Origin: CAZSMK01 sp964608095
GTDB taxonomy: Bacteria; Sumerlaeota; Sumerlaeia; MWCT01; JAGHBZ01
Reading direction: 5' to 3'
Length of the DNA: 29,285 nucleotides
Assembly: GCA_964608095.1 (NCBI GenBank)
Contig: CAZSMK010000130.1
Span: 1 to 29,285 of the forward strand
Under the pieces are notes generated by a model. It searched no databases, was not told the DNA's origin, and saw only the letters and a program-made list of their open reading frames with translations. Each line of letters begins with the position of its first letter. Position 1 is the first letter of the stretch. This document shows positions 16,323 through 25,163 of the stretch, one piece after another. Made by a program: the position numbers and the translations under genes.

Positions 16323-17180
16323 TTATGGAGAAGTGATATAGACCGCGATATCTTTGAAAAGAAGTTGTAGTTCGCCGGTTCGCCATCGTTCGAAACCATA
16401 CTCCGGTTCGCCGATCTTCACCCTTGTCGGCTCGTTCTCATCAACACCGAGAAAGACTACATTATGTACAGTGCCGGGTGTCCAGTTGTAGTCAATCACC
16501 ATGGCTTTTTCCATCGCAGTTTCGGGTGATTTCGAGATTCCCACCATTATTATTGCCGGACGATTCAAGTCCATGAGATTTTCAAATGACATTCTTCGCA
16601 GCCTGACGTTAAGATCGATTCGGTCAGCGGTAAGTAGCTTAAGTGCGGGGTACAATCCGAGGGGATGAGTGCCCCTGCGCTCCTTGGTGAGCGCAAGCGA
16701 AACGATCTCAGGCTCGGTTACCTCGATGTGGTAGAGATGGAGCAGAGTACATGCCGATGCCGCGCCACATGTCTCGATACTTGTCTGACGGCATATCCCA
16801 TGAGAATCCATAAATCCCTCTCCCCTCTCCGCTTCTTCTACCCAGAAATATTTGAAGGGAGCAAGAGAGACTGCGATTAGAACGGTACACAAGATAGCAA
16901 TCCTTGTCTTCTGAAATTTATCTGTGCTGAGATTTATCGCCGGTAGAATGAAAAGAGCTGCGGCAAAGGCGTACCAGTTTGAGTAGAAAATAATATTTGC
17001 AAAGGGGAAGATGGCAACCAGAAGGTTCGGGTAATGTGACAAGAGAAATCCGCAAATACCTATAGCACATGCAATTACAAGAAACAGGCGGCACGCTTTT
17101 TTGTCCTTGCCGAGTAGTATGCCTATGCAGACTAATAGTGTCATCAACACAGCATTCAGAACTATGTGGTCGAAAGGCAT
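16323..17180 (-). CDS. Membrane protein with C-terminal C39-peptidase-like domain
   Basis: A 285-residue protein. The first 110 residues form four or five hydrophobic helices (about 8-24, 31-47, 52-83, 93-109). The rest resembles the papain-fold C39 family (bacteriocin-leader peptidases and relatives): Gln132, then SIETCGAASACTLLHLY with candidate nucleophile Cys138, GTHPLGLYPALKLL (170-183), and GTVHNVVFLGVD with His239. The usual third residue, Asp in a DP motif after the last strands, is replaced by Glu258 in GEPEYG. It therefore has Cys and His but an altered third position. No ABC transporter or precursor peptide is adjacent, so a role in bacteriocin export is not supported; substrate and side of the membrane are unknown. 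No Shine-Dalgarno precedes ATG 17180, while a TATAGT ends about 10 bases before it, so a leaderless mRNA is possible. Confidence 0.65.
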   Translation of the reverse strand: MPFDHIVLNAVLMTLLVCIGILLGKDKKACRLFLVIACAIGICGFLLSHYPNLLVAIFPFANIIFYSNWYAFAAALFILPAINLSTDKFQKTRIAILCTVLIAVSLAPFKYFWVEEAERGEGFMDSHGICRQTSIETCGAASACTLLHLYHIEVTEPEIVSLALTKERRGTHPLGLYPALKLLTADRIDLNVRLRRMSFENLMDLNRPAIIMVGISKSPETAMEKAMVIDYNWTPGTVHNVVFLGVDENEPTRVKIGEPEYGFERWRTGELQLLFKDIAVYITSP

Positions 17181-17345
17181 TTCTGTTGACTATATTCGCA
17201 CTCTACTATGTCTATCACTCGCACAAAGTTTCATATTCGTTCAAGCCGTAACATTTCAGAATAGCGCTATCGGTTCGATGAATATCTATATCATATCACG
17301 TAAAGACCGAGTAGGTGAATCAGCAATTCTTTTAAACGGTTTTAC

Positions 17346-17373
17346 TTGCCGATTGACAAGAATGGACTATAAT
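17346..17373 (+). promoter_or_regulatory. Possible promoter for the GH20-obg transcript
   Basis: A perfect TATAAT at 17368-17373 has TTGCCG at 17346-17351 (16-base spacer, 4 of 6). A perfect TTGACA at 17353-17358 is present too but is only 9 bases from the TATAAT, so the two cannot be used together. Transcription would start near 17380, about 38 bases before the start codon. Confidence 0.45.
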
Positions 17374-17417
17374 CTCAATTATGTTTCCAATATTTCCGAA
17401 TGAATGGAGGAGCTGAC

Positions 17418-19862
17418 ATGATAAAACATTGCGTCATATCGCTTGTCGTCTTGTGTCTTTTGAGTATTTCACCGATGTCTTATGCAGAGGTTTATGCGCC
17501 ACTGGTTCCCGAGCCGGTGGAGATGGACGTACAGGAGGATACCACACGATTGAGCAGTGATTGGAGGATTGTCGTCCAGGATGGTAATCCTGAGGATGTG
17601 TATGCCGCGGAACTGCTGCGCCGGGATGTCGAGACCTGTTTCGGCTGGAACCTGGAGATTACGGACAAAACGCCTGAACGAAACTATATACTTCTGACTG
17701 GTTATGACCTAAAAGGGGATGAACCGGCTCTCTTCAAGACGCAAGGGTACATCGTCGAAGTGGAAGAAGAAGGAATTCTTGTCATGGCGCCGACTTCGAC
17801 GGGGAGATTTTATGGAATACAAACCTTGCGCCAACTGGTAAGAACTTCAGAGGATGGCGAGTTGCCGCTACTCCAGATTAAGGACTATCCAGCGCTCGAG
17901 TGGCGCGGGATTTCCGATGATATCAGCCGCGGGCAGGTGTCCCATGTCAAGGACTTCAAAGAGGTCATTCGTAATCTTGCCTTTTATAAAAAGAATCTTT
18001 ATCAGCCTTATATCGAGGATATGTTCTCGTTTGACATCAATCCTAACATAGGAAAAGAGCGGGGAGCGATTACAAAAAGCGAGATGGCTGAAATGGTTGA
18101 AGAAGCACGGCGTAACCATATTGTCCTTTGTCCTGTTTTTGAGTGTCTGGGACATCAGGACCGGTTGCTCGGGTTGCCCGAGAATCGTCAGTACGCTGAG
18201 GTGCAGGACCCGGAGAAACGCCAGTGGTCATTTTCGCCCGTTCTCCCTGATGCGTTTGATTTTCTCACGAACCTTATTGACGAGCTCGCCGAGTCCACCC
18301 CTTCGCCTTTTTTCCATATCGGTGGGGACGAATCGTACGATATCGGCGAGGGCACCAGTCGAAAAGCAGTCAAGAAATTAGGTGTGGGCCGCGTACATGC
18401 CGAGTTTTTCAAAAGTCTTATTGATTATCTGGAAGACACCCACTCGCGTCAGACCATGCTCTATAGCGATATGCTTTTGCGCCACCCTGAGGCGCTCGAA
18501 TTCCTTCCTCGCGATTGCATTCTTGTTGATTGGCATTATGGCGCCGCAGAAGATTATCCAAGCGTAAAAACCCTGAAGGATGCCGGCTTCAAGTATATCA
18601 TGGCGAGCCCGGGGCTCTGGAGCTGGAATAATTTTTACCCCAATTACGGCTATGCGTTTCAAAATATAGGGGTGTTTACGGCTGTTGCCAAACGCGAGAA
18701 TATTTTCGGATGTATTACGTCCTCATGGGGAGATAACGGCGCTGAAAACCTCAGGGAAAACAATCTTACCGGCTTTGCCTTCGCCGCTGCCGCCGAATGG
18801 GAACACTCCACCCCTCGAGTCGATGAGTTTCTAACACGGTTCGTTGCCGTAAATTATGGGTTCGATTCATCGCCCCTTAGTGAAGTCGAAAAGCGTCTCG
18901 GATGGCTCGATTACCTCGAAGAACGCTATCCCTCGAGAATATTCCACCGGAAACCGGTGATCAAGGAACGCGAACCGCTCTGGCTCGAGAAGGTAAAGCA
19001 GCTGGGTGAAAATATGCAGCAGGTGCGAGATAATATTCGGCTGGTCAATGGCAAGATTCGTTTTCATCAAGACCATCTTGACGTCCTCGATCATGTGGCT
19101 CGCCGTTATACCTATATTACGCATCGAGAGACCGCCCTCGACGAGATTGCCCGCCTGCTGCAAAGTAAAAAGATCGGGGAATTGAAGGAATCTGAACAAG
19201 AGGCGATTATAAACCGGATTAGGGCCCTGCGTAATGAGCTGATGGATATTACGTGTGAGTTTAAACAGTTGTGGCTGAGGCGAAACAAGTTTCCTCGACT
19301 CGATTATAATGTCGAGCGGCTCAATCGTCAGGTTGGCGAATTGCAGGGCATGCTTGACCTCGCGTATGTCGGGGAGCTGTCCGTCCCACCTGAACCTGAA
19401 GCGGTCTGGTTTTGGTACCCGGACGACGATCCCACAAGTTCGGCTGCAAAAGGAAATCGGTATTTTATGCGTGTGATCGAGCTCGAATCCAAACCCGTCT
19501 TTGGAGAGATCAAATGCTGGGCGGACGATCGTGCGCGGGTCTTTCTCAATGGAACGAAAGTGTGTGAGGGGACATGGGGAAGAGCGCCTGATTCCGCAAA
19601 CGTCACCCACCTGCTCGAGGAAGGCGACAATTTTCTTGCGATTGAAGGATATAATTCGGTAGGCGCTGCCGGGATTCTCTTGAATCTTTCGATAAAGTTC
19701 CAGGATAAGACCTCGATGCTTATTACGGGTGATGAAGATTGGCGCGTTGCCGAAGAGGTCAAGGGTAAGTGGAAAACCAAAAAGCCCCGTGGTAAAGAAT
19801 GGCTGCCGGTGAAATTGCTCGGGCACGGTTCTATCGAACCATGGACGTTTCTCGATTGGTAG
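17418..19862 (+). CDS. Secreted glycoside hydrolase family 20 (beta-N-acetylhexosaminidase-like)
   Basis: An 814-residue secreted enzyme expected to remove terminal GlcNAc or GalNAc. I chose ATG 17418 because GGAGGAG (17406-17412) lies 5 bases upstream and the signal peptide then begins MIKHCVISL and ends near SYA; an in-frame ATG at 17400 would place the ribosome-binding site inside the gene. Order: signal peptide (1-23), GH20 N-terminal zincin-like domain (about 30-150), catalytic TIM barrel beginning EWRGISDDISRG (about 161), with catalytic pair Asp304-Glu305 in HIGGDE, then a long helical, charge-rich region (about 510-640), and a C-terminal beta domain (about 680-790) resembling a galactose-binding or rhamnosidase-type module (WADDRARVFLNGTKV). 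The helical insert and terminal module are unusual additions; exact specificity is uncertain. Obg follows after 7 bases. Confidence 0.88.
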   Translation: MIKHCVISLVVLCLLSISPMSYAEVYAPLVPEPVEMDVQEDTTRLSSDWRIVVQDGNPEDVYAAELLRRDVETCFGWNLEITDKTPERNYILLTGYDLKGDEPALFKTQGYIVEVEEEGILVMAPTSTGRFYGIQTLRQLVRTSEDGELPLLQIKDYPALEWRGISDDISRGQVSHVKDFKEVIRNLAFYKKNLYQPYIEDMFSFDINPNIGKERGAITKSEMAEMVEEARRNHIVLCPVFECLGHQDRLLGLPENRQYAEVQDPEKRQWSFSPVLPDAFDFLTNLIDELAESTPSPFFHIGGDESYDIGEGTSRKAVKKLGVGRVHAEFFKSLIDYLEDTHSRQTMLYSDMLLRHPEALEFLPRDCILVDWHYGAAEDYPSVKTLKDAGFKYIMASPGLWSWNNFYPNYGYAFQNIGVFTAVAKRENIFGCITSSWGDNGAENLRENNLTGFAFAAAAEWEHSTPRVDEFLTRFVAVNYGFDSSPLSEVEKRLGWLDYLEERYPSRIFHRKPVIKEREPLWLEKVKQLGENMQQVRDNIRLVNGKIRFHQDHLDVLDHVARRYTYITHRETALDEIARLLQSKKIGELKESEQEAIINRIRALRNELMDITCEFKQLWLRRNKFPRLDYNVERLNRQVGELQGMLDLAYVGELSVPPEPEAVWFWYPDDDPTSSAAKGNRYFMRVIELESKPVFGEIKCWADDRARVFLNGTKVCEGTWGRAPDSANVTHLLEEGDNFLAIEGYNSVGAAGILLNLSIKFQDKTSMLITGDEDWRVAEEVKGKWKTKKPRGKEWLPVKLLGHGSIEPWTFLDW

Positions 19863-19869
19863 TTTAAGG

Positions 19870-20925
19870 ATGTTCATTGATTATGCGAAAATATATGTGA
19901 GGTCGGGCGATGGGGGAAAGGGGTGTGTGAGTTTCAGGCGGGAAAAATACGTGCCGCACGGCGGTCCCGACGGCGGCGATGGCGGTGACGGCGGCGATAT
20001 CTTTGTCAAGGCGGAGCCTCATCTCAATACCCTTCTGGATGTTAAATATAAACCTCATTTCAAAGCCGGCAGAGGAGAACACGGCAAAGGCAAACAACAA
20101 ACCGGCAAAAAAGGCAAAGACGTGGTTATCCCTGTTCCGTGTGGAACGATCGTAAAAACTGAAGAGGGAGAAATCCTTGCAGACCTGACCGAGCCGGGAG
20201 AAAAGGTACTTATTTTAAAAGGTGGTAAAGGCGGCAGGGGGAACCAGCATTTTGCCACGTCGACGAACCAGGCGCCACGGATTGCAGAACCCGGTGAGAA
20301 AGGGACAGAACAATGGCTTGTGCTGGAACTCAAGATGATCGCCGATGTCGGTCTTGTGGGTTTTCCCAATGCAGGGAAATCAACTTTTCTTGCAGCAATC
20401 ACACCGGCAACTCCCAAAATCGCCGCATATCCATTTACCACCCTCCAGCCCAATCTCGGGGTGTATGTTGCAGAGGAAGCCGTCCGGGTCGTGTTTGCAG
20501 ATATCCCCGGGTTGATTGAACATGCCAGCGAAGGTGTCGGTCTCGGTGACCGCTTCCTCCGCCATATCGAGCGCACACGACTCCTTGTTTTTCTCCTGTT
20601 TGACGATACCGGCTTGTTCGATCCGGACACCCTCTGGAATCAATTCTCAGTCCTTCAGGACGAGCTCAGGGCATACACCTATGAACTGATGAACAAACCG
20701 TACTTGATAGCGATTAACAAAATCGATCTTGCTCAGGATAATGAAGTGGTAGAAAAGGCTATACGAGATTTTGCCGCCCACGGCAAAAATGTCTTTGCAA
20801 TCTCAGCGCTGGAAAAAACCGGTCTTCAACCGCTGCTCGAAGCGATCATTCATCTGCTGCGTACGATGGCCCTGGAAGAAAAAAAGGATAAAGATACCGG
20901 CTCGTCATACAATCCAGCCGAATGA
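19870..20925 (+). CDS. obgE: GTPase Obg (CgtA)
   Basis: A 351-residue essential ribosome-assembly and stress GTPase. The glycine-rich Obg fold (1-158) begins MFIDYAKIYVRSGDGGKGCV and has the GGPDGGDGGDGGD loop; the G domain has GFPNAGKST (164-172), the AYPFTTLQPNLG switch (186-197), DIPG (211-214), NKID (283-286) and SA (312-313). There is no OCT domain, and the C-terminus is a short charged tail. ATG 19870 is certain from homology, yet no properly spaced Shine-Dalgarno exists: AAGG touches the ATG directly. Because the GH20 stop codon is 7 bases upstream, translation probably depends on coupling or re-initiation. The usual partners rplU and rpmA are not here, so obg has been relocated behind a secreted glycosidase. 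Confidence 0.97.
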   Translation: MFIDYAKIYVRSGDGGKGCVSFRREKYVPHGGPDGGDGGDGGDIFVKAEPHLNTLLDVKYKPHFKAGRGEHGKGKQQTGKKGKDVVIPVPCGTIVKTEEGEILADLTEPGEKVLILKGGKGGRGNQHFATSTNQAPRIAEPGEKGTEQWLVLELKMIADVGLVGFPNAGKSTFLAAITPATPKIAAYPFTTLQPNLGVYVAEEAVRVVFADIPGLIEHASEGVGLGDRFLRHIERTRLLVFLLFDDTGLFDPDTLWNQFSVLQDELRAYTYELMNKPYLIAINKIDLAQDNEVVEKAIRDFAAHGKNVFAISALEKTGLQPLLEAIIHLLRTMALEEKKDKDTGSSYNPAE

Positions 20926-20980
20926 TTTTCAATGAGGTCTCTTCGTTTTAGCCCGCAAAGAGGAAAATTGAATTCTCTTG

Positions 20981-23140
20981 TTAGTCGAGGCTATCCATGC
21001 TTTCGTTCAATTTTTGTAGTGTCTGCTGGACCTTTTCTTTTTGAGGATGGTCGGGATTAAGTTCCAATACCCGCCTTAAATGGTACATAGCTTTTTGTGC
21101 ATCTCGTAACAGTACAAGGTACACCTTGCCGAGTTCATAATGTACTTCCGCATTATGGGGATCGAGTTCGAGAGCCTTGTTAAGGTTCTTGAGTGCATTT
21201 TCTTGATTCTCTTTTGCGGCGAACATTTTCCCCAGATAATAGTATGCATTTGGACGCTGTGGTTGAAGTGCAACAGCACGCTCGAGCTCTTTCCGGGCTT
21301 CCTCGAACCGATGTTGCTTTATCAATACATCTCCCAGTTTGACTCTCGTCACATATAATTCCGGGTTTAACGATATCGCTTGTCTGAGGAACTTTTCGGC
21401 TTCCTTATAGTTCCCGACTTTATCCATAATGAGGGCAAGATTGTGATAAGGACCTGCTTCCGTCGGGAGTAGTTGAATTGTTTTTTGATACTCCTGTGCC
21501 GCTTCCTCGTATCTGCCCATTTTATCGAGCAGCAAGGCAAGATTGAAATGCGCCGGGTGATACCGGTCTTCCATCTGTATGACTTGCCGGAAAATCTTTT
21601 CTGCTTCTTCAAAGTCATGTTTCATTGCCAGGATCTCACCGATCCCGCCTAAGGGTGCTCCATAGTTGGGTGCAATCTCCCATGAACGTTGATAATGATA
21701 CATCGCCTGTTCAAGATCGCCCCGGGCTTTGTAATGATTAGCAAGGTTGAAATGTGCACGGGAACAGCGCGGTGTCGCCTCGACTGTTGCCTTATAAAGT
21801 GTCATATCGTCTCGCCAGTCGCGATTTCTCACTATGGTGCGGAGGGAGTAAAGAAGAACGAGAACGGTAAGAACAGCGATAAAGACCGGCTTTTTTGTAC
21901 CTGTATATTTCCAGAGAATATGACTGACAAGGAGGAAAAACCCAAGCGACGGCAGATAGACCAGGCGTTCGCCCATGGTGATACCTATAAGGGTGAAAAC
22001 GTTAGAAACAGGCACAAAAACTATAAGGAAAAAGAGAAGTCCAAAAAGGGGAATCACGTCTTTCCGCCGAAAATGGAATGCCGCATAGAGAATCAAGGCA
22101 ACGAGTGCTCCAATGGTAAGCAATACACCCGGGGAAAGGGGAGAGGTGACAAGGGGTACCGCATCGTATGAATAATCCGCTGATAAGGTTGATGGGAAGA
22201 TCATGAGCCACATATAAATACCCACTATCTTGAGAACGGTTGCATAAAGGGCGACAAAATCCCCTTGTGAATGAGCAAGTATAAGAACGTTATCCAGATA
22301 AGTGGTCTCCATTGTTGGTGAGACGAGTCCACCGAGGGCATGAATCCTGAGAAGGAAATAGATACCCAAGGCGACTGCAAAACCGATATAATATTTCCAT
22401 GTGTCGATTATAAAGTCACTTATAGATTTTGGGTCCCCTTTTTTTCCTTTATCTCCTTTTTTCCCTTCGGCTTTTCTGTATATGAAGAACCAGTGAGCGG
22501 TGACGGCAATCACCGGCATGGTGATGGCGGTCTCTTTGCTTAACATCCCCAGAAGATAGGCTGTATAACTGAGCATAACGAGCAGCCATCGTCTGCGATG
22601 TGAAGCGCTGATGCCATAAAGAAACAGCAGGAGAGATAGGAGAAAGAAGAAGGCGCTCAATAACTCCGCTTCACCTACAATGTTATTGACCGCCTCGGTA
22701 TGTACCGGGTGAACGGCGAAAATAAGGGCGGTTGCACAGGCAAGAACCGGTTTATGAGTGAGCGTTTGAATCACCAGAAAGGCAAGCACGCTGACGGTGG
22801 CGTTCAACAGGATGTTTATAAGATGGTAGAACCAGGGGTGTAGGTCTGCAATCTTATAATAGACCGCAAAAGACAGGACAGTGAGTGGGCGATATTCATC
22901 TGAGCGCTGCCGTGCGCCGCCCCACCACCAACTGCTCGAAAAAATTTCACCTATGTTTTTCGGACTCAACGACCGTATCAACACGTTTCTCTCAATCATG
23001 TCGTGGTCGTCGAATGTGAACCCGTTCTTAAGGGAATTCATATAGATGGCGAGTGAAATAACGACAATGAGGATGATAAAGCAATAAAGGGAGGCGTTCA
23101 GCTCGCCGGTTCCTTCATGTATGGATTTCTTTGATTTCAT
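20981..23140 (-). CDS. TMTC-like GT-C membrane protein with C-terminal TPR repeats
   Basis: A 719-residue fusion. Residues about 18-435 are a multi-spanning membrane domain of about ten helices with GT-C hallmarks in the first loop: NGFTFDDHDMIERN (about 39-52, the Asp-Asp pair), EYRPLTVLSFAVYY (about 82-95) and FAVHPVHTEAVNNIVGEAE, the same pattern as TMTC proteins, which in animals are protein O-mannosyltransferases. Residues about 450-710 carry six to seven tetratricopeptide repeats (consensus such as AHFNLANHYKARGDLEQAMYHYQ and AYYYLGKMFAAKENQENALKNLNKAL). The bacterial substrates are unknown; protein or glycan mannosylation is inferred from topology only. No good ribosome-binding site precedes the ATG at 23140. 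It is convergent with obg and divergent from mnmG. Confidence 0.85.
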   Translation of the reverse strand: MKSKKSIHEGTGELNASLYCFIILIVVISLAIYMNSLKNGFTFDDHDMIERNVLIRSLSPKNIGEIFSSSWWWGGARQRSDEYRPLTVLSFAVYYKIADLHPWFYHLINILLNATVSVLAFLVIQTLTHKPVLACATALIFAVHPVHTEAVNNIVGEAELLSAFFFLLSLLLFLYGISASHRRRWLLVMLSYTAYLLGMLSKETAITMPVIAVTAHWFFIYRKAEGKKGDKGKKGDPKSISDFIIDTWKYYIGFAVALGIYFLLRIHALGGLVSPTMETTYLDNVLILAHSQGDFVALYATVLKIVGIYMWLMIFPSTLSADYSYDAVPLVTSPLSPGVLLTIGALVALILYAAFHFRRKDVIPLFGLLFFLIVFVPVSNVFTLIGITMGERLVYLPSLGFFLLVSHILWKYTGTKKPVFIAVLTVLVLLYSLRTIVRNRDWRDDMTLYKATVEATPRCSRAHFNLANHYKARGDLEQAMYHYQRSWEIAPNYGAPLGGIGEILAMKHDFEEAEKIFRQVIQMEDRYHPAHFNLALLLDKMGRYEEAAQEYQKTIQLLPTEAGPYHNLALIMDKVGNYKEAEKFLRQAISLNPELYVTRVKLGDVLIKQHRFEEARKELERAVALQPQRPNAYYYLGKMFAAKENQENALKNLNKALELDPHNAEVHYELGKVYLVLLRDAQKAMYHLRRVLELNPDHPQKEKVQQTLQKLNESMDSLD

Positions 23141-23233
23141 GTTCGTTATCTGAAGAAGTCTTATGCACTATAATAAAGATTTGGCTTTACGGCAACAGCA
23201 AATAAAAAGTAAAATAAAAGGGGTTGTGTTGAT

Positions 23234-25102
23234 ATGTTGAGTGAATACACATACGACGTCATAGTTGTTGGCGGGGGTCATGCGGGTTGCGAAGCGGCAT
23301 ACGCAGCCGCACGTATGGGGCATAGAACGCTTCTCACATCCATCTATCTTGATACCATCGGCCTGATGTCGTGTAATCCGGCTATAGGTGGTCTGGCGAA
23401 GAGTCACCTTGTCAGGGAAATAGATGCAATGGGCGGCGTCATGGCGCTCTGTACCGATGCCACCGGTATTCAGTTCAGAATGCTCAACACCGGGAAAGGT
23501 CCTGCGGTTCAAGCGCTCCGTGTTCAAACCGACCGGAATGCCTACCGTATCTGGATGAAAAAGTTCCTCGAAAAAGTGCCCAACCTCCACCTGCGCCAAG
23601 GGTTGGTCGAGAAACTGCTCACCAGCGACGGCGCCGTTTCAGGTATCGAACTTCAGGATAAGACACGATTTTATGGTCGTTGTATTATTCTTACACCCGG
23701 GACTTTTATGGATGGCTTGATCCATATAGGGCTGAGGTCGTATCCTGCGGGTAGGGCAGGTGAGTTTGCCGCGTATGGTATCTCGAAAAGTCTTGAGGAG
23801 AACGGGTTGGAACTCGGCAGACTGAAGACCGGCACACCTGCACGGCTCGATCACGATTCTATCGACTTCTCTCAACTTGAAGCGCAGTTCGGCGACGAAC
23901 ATCCTCAACCTTTCTCCTTTATGACTACACGCATCAGCAGACCACAGGTGCCCTGCTATATCACCTACACCAATCCGCGCACTCACGAAATCATCATGCA
24001 AAATCTCGATAAATCGCCCTTGTTCAGTGGCGTCATCACCGGAATCGGTGCGCGCTACTGCCCGAGTATCGAGGACAAGATACATCGTTTTCGGGATAGA
24101 ACACAACATCAGGTGTTCCTCGAACCCGAAGGGCTGGATACTAAAGAAATATACGCAAACGGGATTTCAACCTCGCTTCCCGAAGAGGTGCAGCTCGAGT
24201 TCATGCGGACGATAAAAGGACTCGAGCACGTCAGCATGACACGTCCCGCGTATGCCATCGAATATGCCTATGTGTTTCCGCAGCAGCTCATGCCTTCGCT
24301 CGAGACTAAAAGTATCCCCGGCTTGTTCCTTGCCGGTCAGATCAATGGCACGTCGGGTTACGAAGAAGCAGCCGCGCAGGGGCTTATTGCCGGTATCAAT
24401 GCAGTCCAGAAGATTCGGGGTGAGGAGCCTTTGATTCTCTCTCGCTCTGAAGCCTATACCGGCGTTCTCATTGACGACCTTGTCACAAAGGGGACAAACG
24501 AGCCCTACCGCATGTTTACCTCACGGGCAGAGTATAGGCTGCTCCTCAGGCAGGACAACGCGGATTTGCGGCTTTGCGATTATGCGTGTCGCCTCGGGCT
24601 TATTAGCGAGGAGCGCTATTCGGGGTTTCAGCGATACAGGGAAAAGGTGGAACGGGAGGTCGAACGGCTGCAAACCACACCGGTTAAAACGAGCGAGCTC
24701 GATCAGGATTTTCTCAGCCGACGGGGACTTGGGACAGTCGAGAAAAGCATCACGGCTGCCAAGTTTCTGGCTCGACCGGGGACAACGTTTCAAGACCTCA
24801 TCGCACTGGGGCTTGCTCAGCCGCTTGGCGATCCACGTGCAGAAGAACAGGTCACAATCATGATAAAATACGAGGGGTATATCCGTAAACAGGAAGAAGC
24901 GGTCGCGCGGTTTAAAAACCTTGAGCAGAAACGGTTCCCACAGGATATAGATTTCGAGCAAATTCGCGGTTTACGGAAAGAATCAGCCCTGAAGCTCAAT
25001 GAAATAAAACCCATTTCAGTAGGGCAAGCATCGCGCATCTCCGGTGTCAATCCCGCCGATATTGCCGTTCTCCTCATTCATCTCGCGAAACTATCCGCAT
25101 AG
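23234..25102 (+). CDS. mnmG: tRNA uridine-5-carboxymethylaminomethyl modification enzyme MnmG
   Basis: A 622-residue FAD-dependent enzyme that, with MnmE, installs the cmnm5 group on U34 of tRNAs. The dinucleotide-binding motif VVGGGHAGCEAA (11-22), CNPAIGGLAKSHLVREID, TPGTFMDG, CPSIEDKIHRF, HQVFLEPEG and the C-terminal GLRKESALKLNEIKPISVGQASRISGV region all match the family at normal length. ATG 23234 gives the conserved N-terminus; AAAGGGG lies about 11 bases upstream. A TATAAT at 23169-23174 may be its -10, but no good -35 is visible. The common partners mnmE and rsmG are absent from the window. The next gene begins 61 bases later on the same strand and may be co-transcribed. Confidence 0.97.
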   Translation: MLSEYTYDVIVVGGGHAGCEAAYAAARMGHRTLLTSIYLDTIGLMSCNPAIGGLAKSHLVREIDAMGGVMALCTDATGIQFRMLNTGKGPAVQALRVQTDRNAYRIWMKKFLEKVPNLHLRQGLVEKLLTSDGAVSGIELQDKTRFYGRCIILTPGTFMDGLIHIGLRSYPAGRAGEFAAYGISKSLEENGLELGRLKTGTPARLDHDSIDFSQLEAQFGDEHPQPFSFMTTRISRPQVPCYITYTNPRTHEIIMQNLDKSPLFSGVITGIGARYCPSIEDKIHRFRDRTQHQVFLEPEGLDTKEIYANGISTSLPEEVQLEFMRTIKGLEHVSMTRPAYAIEYAYVFPQQLMPSLETKSIPGLFLAGQINGTSGYEEAAAQGLIAGINAVQKIRGEEPLILSRSEAYTGVLIDDLVTKGTNEPYRMFTSRAEYRLLLRQDNADLRLCDYACRLGLISEERYSGFQRYREKVEREVERLQTTPVKTSELDQDFLSRRGLGTVEKSITAAKFLARPGTTFQDLIALGLAQPLGDPRAEEQVTIMIKYEGYIRKQEEAVARFKNLEQKRFPQDIDFEQIRGLRKESALKLNEIKPISVGQASRISGVNPADIAVLLIHLAKLSA

Positions 25103-25163
25103 CAATCCTTTTCGATAAAATGGTAGTCGTGTATAAGTGGATCAATTTTCAGAGAGGGTAAGT

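Noticed and set aside
16323..17180. Bacteriocin export and maturation system built on the C39-like domain
   Set aside because: No ABC-transporter domain, HlyD-like protein or short double-Gly leader peptide is nearby.
17353..17373. TTGACA plus TATAAT as one perfect promoter before GH20
   Set aside because: The two hexamers are only 9 bases apart, which RNA polymerase cannot use together; TTGCCG at 17346 is the more plausible -35.
18867..19877. 336-codon minus-strand open frame opposite the GH20 gene
   Set aside because: Antisense shadow of the GH20 coding sequence; no ribosome-binding site or recognisable domain, and it crosses the GH20-obg junction.
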